Positions 1 through 7,506 of a stretch of DNA of 12,999 nt are shown here, piece by piece. The notes beneath the pieces are model-generated. The model was given only the letters and a program-made list of their open reading frames with translations. It was not told where the DNA came from and did not search any database. Every line of letters starts with the position of its first letter. Position 1 is the stretch's first letter. The stretch covers positions 1-12,999 of the forward strand of contig CAMWWJ010000058.1 of the NCBI GenBank assembly GCA_947177925.1, written 5' to 3'. A program made the position numbers and the translations under genes. Source of the stretch: an uncultured Lachnospiraceae bacterium. GTDB lineage: Bacteria > Bacillota > Clostridia > Lachnospirales > Lachnospiraceae.

Positions 1-182
1 AAATAATAGTATGCATTAAAATATTCATCAAACACAATATTGCTTCTGTTTATTTCGGTCGAATAAACAATATCTGCAATATTATTTCCACCCCGTAACT
101 CTCGGACAATGTAATGTGTTCCAAATCTTTCCTGCAAGTCAAGAACTAATTTTTCTACCAATGCTTTTTCGTTTACAAACAT
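1..182 (-). CDS. third gene of the defence-like operon, 5' part only
   Basis: The first 60 codons of a minus-strand gene are present and the rest lies beyond the left edge. The protein begins MFVNEKALVEKLVLDL and continues with a stretch containing RELRGGNNIADIVY. The ATG at 182 has an AGGTGAG ribosome binding site four bases upstream and starts 19 bp after the kinase stop, so co-translation with the kinase is likely. An acidic residue in REL followed by ADIVY vaguely recalls the start of PD-(D/E)XK-like nuclease folds such as the sce7726 family. This is a weak impression from about 60 residues, and no function is assigned. The frame is open throughout and its codon use resembles that of the neighbouring genes. 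Confidence 0.7.
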   Translation of the reverse strand, partial: MFVNEKALVEKLVLDLQERFGTHYIVRELRGGNNIADIVYSTEINRSNIVFDEYFNAYYY

Positions 183-201
183 AATCTCACCTGTTTTGCT
201 T

Positions 202-2199
202 TTAAATTATCTTTTTTAGATTTTTCAGTAACTTATAATAGTCCGTATTCCTTTGACTTCCCAAAATCTCTTTTGGTATCATATCAAGATTGTTTAAAGC
301 GGATTCAATCCGCCCTTTCAAATAAGAAATTTTATCAATTCCTGCATACTCATTTATTTTATCAACTTCTTCTAACATCATCTGCCAATGATGCAACTGT
401 ATTCCTTTATCGCCAGTACCGATTTCAATCGCAGATTTTCCACTGCACCACTTGCAGCTACAACTGCCAAAATAATTATAAAGCTGCTCAAATGCAAATG
501 TATCCTTTTTAGGATAGGTTAAAAACGATAATACTTGCGGAAAATAAAATTTTGAGTATAAATTAAATGAATCTCTTTCCTCTTTTATGTATTGCTCGTC
601 AAAATAATCAATGCTTGCCAATCCTAACGAAAAACCATGTATTCCTTTAGCAATCAATGCCAGTCCCAAGGGAATCGGTACTTTTAATGCAATCACAGGT
701 TTGTTTGTATACTTCTGTAAATTAATCATAAAATCAAGATAACTTCCTAATGACTGTTCATTCAACTGTTTCATATCAGAAACCTGTACTATAAATCCAT
801 CTACTTGTGCATGAACAAAATAAGACAATATTTTATCCGCTTGAAATACCAGATGACCAAGTCCTATTGATATCATTGCATATTTTTCTTTTCCTTCATC
901 CACCACTTGTAAGCTTTCATCAATCAATTGAATGTTTATTTTTATCCAATCATCTATTTTTTCCACGGGATAATCTGTATTGCTGATATAATGGTATGGC
1001 AAAACCAATTTATACCCCATAGAAACTGTAGAATACCATGTATCTATATATTCTTTGCGCTTTTGAGGATTGTGTAGATATTCCAAGGAAATAACTCCTT
1101 TATCCGGCGAATAAGGTAAATCCACAAGTCCCTTTGTATTAGCAAATGCAACATATGACAATCTTTGGGTAGAAGGATCAATTATTACATTTTTAAAACC
1201 ATTTTTTGCAAAATATAAATGTAAATTTTTTATCCAATTTTGAACGTGGATAGGATAAATAATATCAGCTTTATTTATTTTTTCAAATTGTTCTGTAACA
1301 GCTTTTTCACGATATATCCACGCATAATATTTCCCCACTGTTATCAGTTCTTCTTGAGTATTCTTTTTATCAAAAGCACCTATAAACTCATCAACTGTCT
1401 GAAAACGTGCATATGGCTCTTTTGCAGTCGCTTTGAATATAATGCTCTCCAACCCGTCACTAATATCCGGGTTATACTGTTTGGGCGGAATAATCGGATC
1501 ATTCAATATTTTCAACAGCAATTCAGGCAATGTTGCTGCTTTATATGGAATGTTCTTTGTCAGCATTTCATATAAAATAATTCCTAATGCATATATATCA
1601 GCCCTGTAATCAATGTGCTTGCTGTCCTTTAATTGTTCTGGTGACATATATAAGGGTGAACCGATTTGTGTTCCTGTTGATGTTATTGATGAAAAATCTA
1701 TAATCTTGCTCAAGCCATAATCAATAATTTTGACATTCAATTTTTCATCAATCATTATATTATCCGGCTTTAAATCTCTATGAATAATACCCTCATTTTC
1801 AATGATCGTGTTATGCAAATCCTTTACTCCGCTTAAAATATCTACAAATATATGAATCAAGGCATCAAGCGAAATGTCTGCTTTCAGAAAATTTCGTAGG
1901 GTTATGCCTTCAAAATACTCCATTACAATGACATATTCCATTACACCAAATTCATTTTCAAAATAAAAATCCTCTTGATATTGAATCAGATTTTCACCTT
2001 TTACATTCTTTAAGACGTCAATTTCCCTTGTGATTCGATTCTGTTCGTTTTTAAATTCATCTAATATATAAGTTTCCGACAAAACCTTCGCAGCATATTT
2101 TTTGCCGTTTCTTGATACTTTGTATACATCACCAAAACTTCCGCTTCCAAGAGCCTCTTCAAATAAATACCCATTGATTATCTGTCCGACAATATTCAT
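202..2199 (-). CDS. Ser/Thr protein kinase fused to a large C-terminal domain with a CxCxxC...H cluster
   Basis: The N-terminal part is a Hanks-type kinase. Residues are numbered from an upstream ATG at 2217: glycine loop GSGSFG 24-29, ATP lysine K44 in AAKV, helix C glutamate E65, catalytic loop HRDLKPDN 146-153, DYG in place of DFG at 166-168, SPE at 192-194, and RADIYALG near 206. All catalytic residues are present, so it is probably active. I prefer the ATG at 2199, because AAAGGA lies about nine bases upstream of it while the ATG at 2217 has no ribosome binding site. From about residue 300 to 671 there is a second domain with alternating hydrophobic strands and helices, TIM-barrel-like, ending in CSCKWC (586-591) and HH (609-610). 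This resembles the zinc site of tRNA-guanine transglycosylase-like proteins. There are no PASTA repeats and no clear membrane segment. It lies 39 bp behind the MmeI-like gene. Confidence 0.9.
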   Translation of the reverse strand: MNIVGQIINGYLFEEALGSGSFGDVYKVSRNGKKYAAKVLSETYILDEFKNEQNRITREIDVLKNVKGENLIQYQEDFYFENEFGVMEYVIVMEYFEGITLRNFLKADISLDALIHIFVDILSGVKDLHNTIIENEGIIHRDLKPDNIMIDEKLNVKIIDYGLSKIIDFSSITSTGTQIGSPLYMSPEQLKDSKHIDYRADIYALGIILYEMLTKNIPYKAATLPELLLKILNDPIIPPKQYNPDISDGLESIIFKATAKEPYARFQTVDEFIGAFDKKNTQEELITVGKYYAWIYREKAVTEQFEKINKADIIYPIHVQNWIKNLHLYFAKNGFKNVIIDPSTQRLSYVAFANTKGLVDLPYSPDKGVISLEYLHNPQKRKEYIDTWYSTVSMGYKLVLPYHYISNTDYPVEKIDDWIKINIQLIDESLQVVDEGKEKYAMISIGLGHLVFQADKILSYFVHAQVDGFIVQVSDMKQLNEQSLGSYLDFMINLQKYTNKPVIALKVPIPLGLALIAKGIHGFSLGLASIDYFDEQYIKEERDSFNLYSKFYFPQVLSFLTYPKKDTFAFEQLYNYFGSCSCKWCSGKSAIEIGTGDKGIQLHHWQMMLEEVDKINEYAGIDKISYLKGRIESALNNLDMIPKEILGSQRNTDYYKLLKNLKKII

Positions 2200-2238
2200 T
2201 TGCGTTTTTCCTTTCATTCAAAAATGTAGATAATATTT

Positions 2239-5004
2239 TCACACAGCCGTCATTTCCTGATATCGTTTCATCAATTCCGCCACACAGCTTTCTTCTGTTG
2301 TATCTTTGATGGAAAATCCATATGCCTGCATGACAGCTTTATCGTTCTGCATATGCGCTTTTCGGAGTTCTGGCGGCATAGTAAGTTCATCGTATAAATC
2401 TGCAAGACTGCTGTCTGGGTATAAGTTTCTCGCATCTAATATTGCCTGTGCAGTCTGTTCTATTTTTTCCCGCTGCTCATTTGTTGGATTAGGCCATGGA
2501 AAATTGTTGTAAACAATGTCTTTAGAGTATCTGTAATCACTTTTCATTCTTGCACCAACTGTGCGCATCCATGCCATGTGAACATTTGATGTCAGAACCC
2601 CAAAATGATAAATGGATGCTTCTTCAATAACAAATAACGTATTTCCCGCAATGGTTTTTTCATCAAGATATCCAATAGGAATATACCTCCTCCCTTGTGA
2701 AGATGTAATGGGTATGGCAATAAATCTAGCAGGATTACGCTGTTCACGAAACAACATGGGGGTTTCTGCTTTTTTTCGTGCTCCCGCATCCTTGCTCGCC
2801 ACCCGCATTTCCTGCACAGCCTTAACTCGTTTCATTACATAAGGCATACTACGAAGCCGTGAAGGAGAACAGTTTACCAGCCATAAACACCATCTCCTTT
2901 TATTGTTAATAAATTCATATCCCATCATATATCGTTTAATATATGGTATTGCGAGTGGTTCCTTTTTAACAAATTCATCATAATCTTTTTCTTCAATAAT
3001 AAGATTTCCACCATCCATAGCTTGATTTCCCATGACTATTTGTGGGACATCACATATAGGCATTTTCCTGCTTAAAATCAATATATTTGTTCCTTCAATC
3101 AAATAAGGGCTTATATTTGATACTTCTCTGACTGTATCGCCAGAAAATAGAATTTTTGGGGTATGAGTTACTACGGAAAAACCAATAATAACCACATGTA
3201 CATTAGCAGTACTGCTTGATTCACTATTCCAAACAAAAGATCGCCATGCAAAATTAATGGAAAGCGAATATTTTTTCAGAAGCAGAGACCATAAGTCCCC
3301 CGCCATTTGCCCTTGTGATACTGAATTTGTAGACACAAATGCCACTTCGCATTTTGAGCCTTGAATATACTCCGCTGCTTTTTTATACCAACAACATACA
3401 TAATCAAGTAAAGCCGGCTTAATTTCAGAAAAAACCGATTTCATGTCCCGCTTTTGAATTTCATTGGCAAATTTAAAACCAACAAACGGTGGATTCCCCA
3501 TAATATAATTCAGCTCATGCTTCGGCACGACACTCTCCCAATCTATCCCAAGCGCATTCCCCTCAATGATATTTGCATAAGATTTTAACGGTAGAAAGTC
3601 AAGACTCAAATGGACAATATCTTCCGTTTCTTTCATCATCTGACTTTCCGCAATCCATAATGCTGTCTTGGCAACGGTTACAGCAAAATCATTGATTTCA
3701 ATTCCATAAAACTGACCAATGGACACCTGAATAGGATTTAATGCTTCTCCAAGCACAATTTGTCCCGCTTGCAGTTCGTTTAAAATTTCATTCTCTAATC
3801 TGCGTAGCGAGATATATGTTTCCGTCAGAAAATTTCCTGAACCACATGCCGGATCAAGAAACTTTAATCCTGCAATTTTTACTTGAAAAGCATTTAACTT
3901 TGCCTTTTTTGTGCGATTTACAGTAAGCTTTTTAATTTCATCCAACTCATTTTTTAGCCCGTTCATAAACAGTGGGTCTATGACCTTATGGATATTTTCA
4001 ATCGAAGTATAGTGCATTCCGCCGTTTCTTCGCGTTTCGGGATTTAATGTGCTTTCAAATACTGCGCCAAAAATAGTCGGACTGATATCTGACCAGTCAA
4101 AATCTGCGCTTGCTTTGTTTAAGAGCAAACTTTTAATTTCTTCGGTAAAAGGTGGTATCTCTATTGTTTCATCTGCAAACAGACCGCCATTAACATAAGG
4201 AAAAGCAGCAAGCTTTGGATTGTCTTCTGCCAAATACTTATCTCTATCCTCTATTTGCGTATCAAGAACCTTAAACAGTTCCACAAGTGCTTTCCTGAAA
4301 CCATTGACGGGAATATCTTTCAAATAGTCATGGAACATCATGCGTGAACCGAAAATGCCCGCATCTTCCGCATATAAGCAAAAGACAAGCCGTACACATA
4401 ACGCATTTAAACTTTTGTATGACTGCTCATCAGACTCTTTATACTGCGCTATCAATTTGTCATAGAGAACCCCTACAATTTCCCCTGCTTTGACGGAAAT
4501 TTCCATTTCATGAGAAAGTTCTTTTACATCTTCTTTAAACATGAAATCAAATAAAGGAAGTTTATTTCGCACTTCTTCAAGAGAAATTACCACTGGCGGT
4601 TCGCCTGGCTTATTCATATCATGAATTTCAAAAGACTTAAAATTGCAGGTCACAATCCATAACGGTGTTTCATTCGGTATCATCCATTGCGCATAATTGC
4701 GTGCCTGCTCAAAAGGTGTACGCAAGCTTCCGTCTGACTGTGATATTTTCCTGCCCAAGTCCTTATCTATACTTTTTTGTTCTATTAAAACCCGTGTTTC
4801 CGGTATATAAACATCAATAAATTTGGTTTGATTATCCACTACTACACGTTTTTCAAAAATAATCTTCTGCGTAACATCTTCAATCCCTAAAACATTACTA
4901 AGAAATTCAATCCAAAATCTTTGACTATCACTTTTCTCATCACCTATGCCACGCCAGTCATTGTAAAACTTTGTCGCAGCAGTCCTCTTTTCTGCTTCGG
5001 TCAT
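2239..5004 (-). CDS. MmeI-like type IIL/IIG restriction-modification enzyme (nuclease and DNA adenine methyltransferase in one chain)
   Basis: This is a single 921-residue protein, almost the length of MmeI (919). Near the N terminus, D64 followed by IEQK with E75 and K77 forms the D-x10-E-x-K nuclease site typical of MmeI, in the same relative place. After a helical spacer comes the methyltransferase: motif I LDPACGSGNFL at 383-393, GIEI at 434-437, and motif IV NPPF at 504-507. That order fits a gamma-class N6-adenine methyltransferase. The region from about 620 to 920 would hold the target recognition and C-terminal domains. Family members methylate one strand of an asymmetric site and cut about 20 bases away. 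The recognition sequence cannot be read from the protein by eye. The ATG at 5004 has GAGGTG four bases upstream. This is the first gene of the operon with the kinase fusion. No frameshift was seen. Confidence 0.93.
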   Translation of the reverse strand: MTEAEKRTAATKFYNDWRGIGDEKSDSQRFWIEFLSNVLGIEDVTQKIIFEKRVVVDNQTKFIDVYIPETRVLIEQKSIDKDLGRKISQSDGSLRTPFEQARNYAQWMIPNETPLWIVTCNFKSFEIHDMNKPGEPPVVISLEEVRNKLPLFDFMFKEDVKELSHEMEISVKAGEIVGVLYDKLIAQYKESDEQSYKSLNALCVRLVFCLYAEDAGIFGSRMMFHDYLKDIPVNGFRKALVELFKVLDTQIEDRDKYLAEDNPKLAAFPYVNGGLFADETIEIPPFTEEIKSLLLNKASADFDWSDISPTIFGAVFESTLNPETRRNGGMHYTSIENIHKVIDPLFMNGLKNELDEIKKLTVNRTKKAKLNAFQVKIAGLKFLDPACGSGNFLTETYISLRRLENEILNELQAGQIVLGEALNPIQVSIGQFYGIEINDFAVTVAKTALWIAESQMMKETEDIVHLSLDFLPLKSYANIIEGNALGIDWESVVPKHELNYIMGNPPFVGFKFANEIQKRDMKSVFSEIKPALLDYVCCWYKKAAEYIQGSKCEVAFVSTNSVSQGQMAGDLWSLLLKKYSLSINFAWRSFVWNSESSSTANVHVVIIGFSVVTHTPKILFSGDTVREVSNISPYLIEGTNILILSRKMPICDVPQIVMGNQAMDGGNLIIEEKDYDEFVKKEPLAIPYIKRYMMGYEFINNKRRWCLWLVNCSPSRLRSMPYVMKRVKAVQEMRVASKDAGARKKAETPMLFREQRNPARFIAIPITSSQGRRYIPIGYLDEKTIAGNTLFVIEEASIYHFGVLTSNVHMAWMRTVGARMKSDYRYSKDIVYNNFPWPNPTNEQREKIEQTAQAILDARNLYPDSSLADLYDELTMPPELRKAHMQNDKAVMQAYGFSIKDTTEESCVAELMKRYQEMTAV

Positions 5005-5091
5005 AACGCACCTCGTTTTTGATAAAACATCCCTAAAAATTATTACTTATACTCTATCACAAATATAATGAAAAATCAGCAAAAATTTCAA

Positions 5092-5097
5092 ATTATA
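5092..5097 (-). promoter_or_regulatory. possible -10 box for the MmeI-like operon
   Basis: A perfect TATAAT lies on the minus strand about 90 bases upstream of the start at 5004. The region 16-18 bases further upstream (GAAAGT) is a poor -35, so the assignment is weak. An alternative is TTTTCA followed 17 bases later by TATAAG, nearer the gene. Confidence 0.35.
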
Positions 5098-5109
5098 GTG
5101 CTTTTTATC

Positions 5110-5138
5110 TTGACACTTTCTATATTTAGTATTTATCT
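5110..5138 (+). promoter_or_regulatory. sigma-A type promoter of the yjzC-like relic
   Basis: A perfect TTGACA (5110-5115) is followed by a 17-base spacer and TTATCT, or by 18 bases and TATCTT. It lies about 40 bases before the relic gene's start at 5180. It may still transcribe the scar region although the gene is broken. Confidence 0.5.
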
Positions 5139-5179
5139 TATTATTCTTGAGTGCTGATAATAAGAGAGGAGGATTTCTT

Positions 5180-5331
5180 ATGGGACTTAAACCTGGAGAA
5201 AAAGCTCCTGTTTCTGGACAATATGGTGTTATTTGGTTCTCGTGACGGAAAACTTAACAAGGAAGTTACCGTTGTTAAAGGTGAGCCAATGCTCCAACAC
5301 AGAAAGCAGGTCAGACTTATTTAATGAATAA
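5180..5331 (+). pseudogene. yjzC: broken yjzC-like small gene (two frameshifts)
   Basis: The ATG at 5180 has AGGAGG seven bases upstream and reads MGLKPGEKAPVSGQYGVI, the conserved start of the YjzC family (about 60 residues, function unknown). The frame then stops at TGA after WFS. Moving frame after GVI restores GSRDGKLNKEVTVVKGEPM. A second shift is then needed to read PTQKAGQTYLMNN, the family's C-terminal part. The gene thus carries two small indels inside about 120 bases and cannot make the normal protein. Its end abuts the IS91-type transposase fragment, so the last codons may have been replaced. The intact promoter and ribosome binding site suggest recent decay. Sequencing error is a possible alternative, but two nearby indels make it less likely. 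Confidence 0.8.
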
Positions 5332-5802
5332 TGGATACCTTATTGTAAGAAGCCATTCCGTGGTGCAGAGTCTGTGATCAAATACCTTGGCAAGTACACG
5401 CACCGTATTGCTGTCAGTAATTACCGGATCAAAGGCATGACAGGGTCTGCTGTTACATTTACTGTCAAAGACTACAAAAATCAGGGAAATTGGAAATAAG
5501 TCACTGTTTCTGGCCGAGAGTTTATCCGGAGGTTCCTGATGCATGTCCCGCCGAAGCGTTTTGTCCGGGTATGCCACTATGGGCTGTTATCCTCCCGGAA
5601 TAAAAATAAGAAGATCACCTTGTGCCGGAACCTCATCGGCTGCAAAAAGTATATTTCAAGGCTGAAGGGTCTGGATGCACCTGCCATTATCCGGCTGCTT
5701 TACAATAAGGATATCTGCAGATGTTCTTCCTGTGGCGGAAGGATCATCCCCCTGCCTGCAGAACAATACTGCGTAACGCCACAACCACATCTTCTGTGTT
5801 AA
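5332..5802 (+). mobile_element. remnant of an IS91-family (Y2-type) transposase, 5' truncated with an internal stop
   Basis: One frame from about 5332 reads WIPYCKKPFRGAE, then VIKYLGKYTHRIAVSNYRI and, after a gap, EFIRRFLMHVPPKRFVRV. These are the hallmark C-terminal motifs of IS91/IS801-type transposases (the YLGRYTHR and EFIRRFL blocks). A CRCSSCGG motif sits near the end. An in-frame TAA at 5497-5499 interrupts the frame. Only about 150 of the usual 350-400 residues remain. The N-terminal zinc-binding part and the rest of the catalytic region are missing, so the element cannot move by itself. It is fused directly to the broken yjzC-like gene on its left. IS91 elements transpose by rolling circle and often leave one-ended or truncated copies. 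Confidence 0.87.
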
Positions 5803-6133
5803 AAACGGCAGCCAAATATTTTTTTAAGCTTCCTCTGGAGGCTTGTTTCTGATGCCAAAAACGCAGAATTGATTCAAAAATCCTGTTATTATGTGTCCAT
5901 ATGCGATCTCCTGCGCTAAAAGGCCGGACGGATTGAAAGTCCATATACAGCAACTACCCGGACGCGCTTTGTTCAACCAGGAAAAATCGAAACTGATGCA
6001 AACGAAAGGGCAGTTACAGAAAAAGGCCTGGACTGCTTTTTCGTTTGCACCACCTTCGATTCTTTCCTTAACGATTTGTCTTTGTATGCAACTTCCCGAT
6101 AAATAAGAATTTTCCAACCCGATAATCCGAAAG
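5803..6133. other. non-coding stretch downstream of the IS91-type remnant
   Basis: I see no convincing gene here. Open frames on either strand lack ribosome binding sites and show no recognisable protein sequence. The stretch holds a short hairpin near 5827-5845 (AAGCTTCC/GGAGGCTT) and a longer imperfect hairpin at 5998-6048. Part of it is probably the 3' end of the IS91-type element or debris of another element. The outer boundary of the element is not visible. Confidence 0.5.
5998..6048. repeat. 17-bp imperfect inverted repeat (hairpin)
   Basis: The left arm GCAAACGAAAGGGCAGT (5998-6014) pairs with the right arm ACTGCTTTTTCGTTTGC (6032-6048), with two mismatches and a 17-base spacer. No T-run follows on either strand, so it is not an ordinary terminator. 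It lies about 200 bases after the transposase remnant and about 90 bases after the stop of the minus-strand gene at 6134. It could be a transposon-end structure or a processing hairpin. Confidence 0.6.
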
Positions 6134-6649
6134 CTAACTATTACATATCTGACATCCAAAACAGGTTAAAAAAGTATTGTGCTTTTTACATCTTGGAAAA
6201 TCGCAATAGACAGGATCATCCTCTTCCGACTCCGACAGCCAATGATTCAATGAATTTTCTCTAATATCATCCACTGTCATTCTCTTTATCAGATTTTCAA
6301 ATGTATCTAAGTAATATGAAACGAGTTCCTCATTTGGACTATAATCGTGCCTTTCCCAACCGGTTTTATTTCTTGCCTCGTTTATTAACTGAATAATTAA
6401 TTTCTTATCTTTTTCAAAGGTTTCTTTATCCCACGGCATTTCAACAATATCAAATCCGACACAACCTCTGCCGATTATTTGATCTTTTTCAGATAAATAA
6501 ACCATCAAGCGCTTTTCACTTTCGGTCCGGGCAATTACAGAGCCACTTAAAGCGAGAATATTTATAAATACATCTGTTCCGCCATTTGACATTGCAAGTG
6601 AATCATCATCAGGCACAACTTTACCATCAAATGATACAATATTTGACAT
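6134..6649 (-). CDS. hypothetical protein with a Cys-rich C-terminal tail
   Basis: A 171-residue soluble protein that I do not recognise. It starts MSNIVSFDGKVVPDDD at the ATG at 6649, which has AGGAGG seven bases upstream. The longer open frame up to 6706 lacks such a site and would overlap the methyltransferase gene, so I rejected it. The body is mixed helical and strongly acidic in places. The last 25 residues carry the pattern C-x4-C-x2-H-x5-C-x2-C-x2-C, starting at CDFPRC, which could bind a metal ion. No signal peptide or membrane segment is visible. It begins 25 bp after the stop of the methyltransferase and is probably the last gene of that transcript. No role is assigned. Confidence 0.8.
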   Translation of the reverse strand: MSNIVSFDGKVVPDDDSLAMSNGGTDVFINILALSGSVIARTESEKRLMVYLSEKDQIIGRGCVGFDIVEMPWDKETFEKDKKLIIQLINEARNKTGWERHDYSPNEELVSYYLDTFENLIKRMTVDDIRENSLNHWLSESEEDDPVYCDFPRCKKHNTFLTCFGCQICNS

Positions 6650-6674
6650 TCTTATTCCTCCTGCAAACCTGAAT

Positions 6675-7433
6675 TTATCGTTTATAAAACAAAATATTAT
6701 TAACATGTTCTGTTACATATATTTCATTTCCCACCACTTCAAGTTCATAACCTTCGACAATCTTTTTATCATGCTTCTTTAATAATTCATCAAATCCATA
6801 TGCTGTATCTTTTTTCTTCGGGAACCGAATTGTACTATCAAAAGATTTTTTGAATTGCAACTCATATTTTCCGCATATCTGTAGCCATTCATCTTCCGTA
6901 TAAAACTTAATATGGCCATCCTTTTTTAGTTGCATATATCCATCCACAAATCGACTGGTATCATTGGCATTAGGCGTTGGGTCTGAAATAAATAGGAAAC
7001 CTCCTTGCTTTATAACTCGGCTAACTTCAGAAATGCTTTTCTGTATATCTGGAAAATGATGTAACGCATATCTTGAAATAACCATGTCAAATTCACTATC
7101 AGCAAACGGAAAGTCAATGCCATTATAGCTTATAAAACTAATATTTCGGACATTTTCTTCCTTTGCCTTAAGGCGATTGACTTCTAAAGCCTTTTCAACA
7201 ATATCTAATCCTATTATTGATATGGTTGGATATTTTTTGACAATAGGGAAAGACAAATAACCACTTCCCACACCTAAATCTAAAATTTTCATATCAGCTT
7301 TCAATGGCAAAAAATCAAGAATGTTTTTCAAATGACGTTCGTCTTGTGTCTGCTTATTATAAAAATCTCCCGAAGAAAAACTATGTTCAAATCCTTGTTT
7401 TGTAGCCATAATACTGTTCTCTATATCTATCAT
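6675..7433 (-). CDS. class I SAM-dependent methyltransferase (small-molecule type)
   Basis: A 252-residue protein with a Rossmann methyltransferase core: motif I ILDLGVGSG (50-58), acidic strand-2 end GLDIVE with D77, and a motif ISRYALHHF (119-127) typical of UbiE/Methyltransf_11-type enzymes. Strand 5 follows as GGFLFISDP. The methyl acceptor cannot be told from sequence. The ATG at 7433 has AGAGAG seven bases upstream. A second ATG at 7409 would remove eight residues. The gene follows the ABC permease by 73 bp and precedes the Cys-tail protein by 25 bp. It may ride on the ABC transcript or use its own weak promoter in the gap. It could modify a compound handled by the exporter, but this is inference from position only. 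Confidence 0.9.
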   Translation of the reverse strand: MIDIENSIMATKQGFEHSFSSGDFYNKQTQDERHLKNILDFLPLKADMKILDLGVGSGYLSFPIVKKYPTISIIGLDIVEKALEVNRLKAKEENVRNISFISYNGIDFPFADSEFDMVISRYALHHFPDIQKSISEVSRVIKQGGFLFISDPTPNANDTSRFVDGYMQLKKDGHIKFYTEDEWLQICGKYELQFKKSFDSTIRFPKKKDTAYGFDELLKKHDKKIVEGYELEVVGNEIYVTEHVNNILFYKR

Positions 7434-7452
7434 AATCAATCTCTCTTTCTAC

Positions 7453-7481
7453 TTACAAATCCCGATTAATCACTCTGTCAA
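7453..7481 (-). promoter_or_regulatory. possible promoter of the methyltransferase gene
   Basis: A perfect TTGACA (minus strand, 7481-7476) is followed by a 17-base spacer and a weak -10, TTGTAA. It lies in the 73-bp gap between the permease and the methyltransferase. The good -35 and poor -10 make it only a candidate. Confidence 0.35.
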
Positions 7482-7506
7482 TTAACTCTGTGTTTTCTTT
7501 TGATGG

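Noticed and set aside
5827..5845. Short hairpin AAGCTTCC/GGAGGCTT as a terminator of the IS91 remnant
   Set aside because: The T-run lies before the hairpin on the plus strand and becomes an A-run after it on the minus strand, so neither direction gives a terminator.
5824..6159. Minus-strand open frame of 111 codons in the scar region
   Set aside because: There is no ribosome site and no recognisable sequence, and it spans the long hairpin. It also overlaps the end of the gene at 6134-6649.
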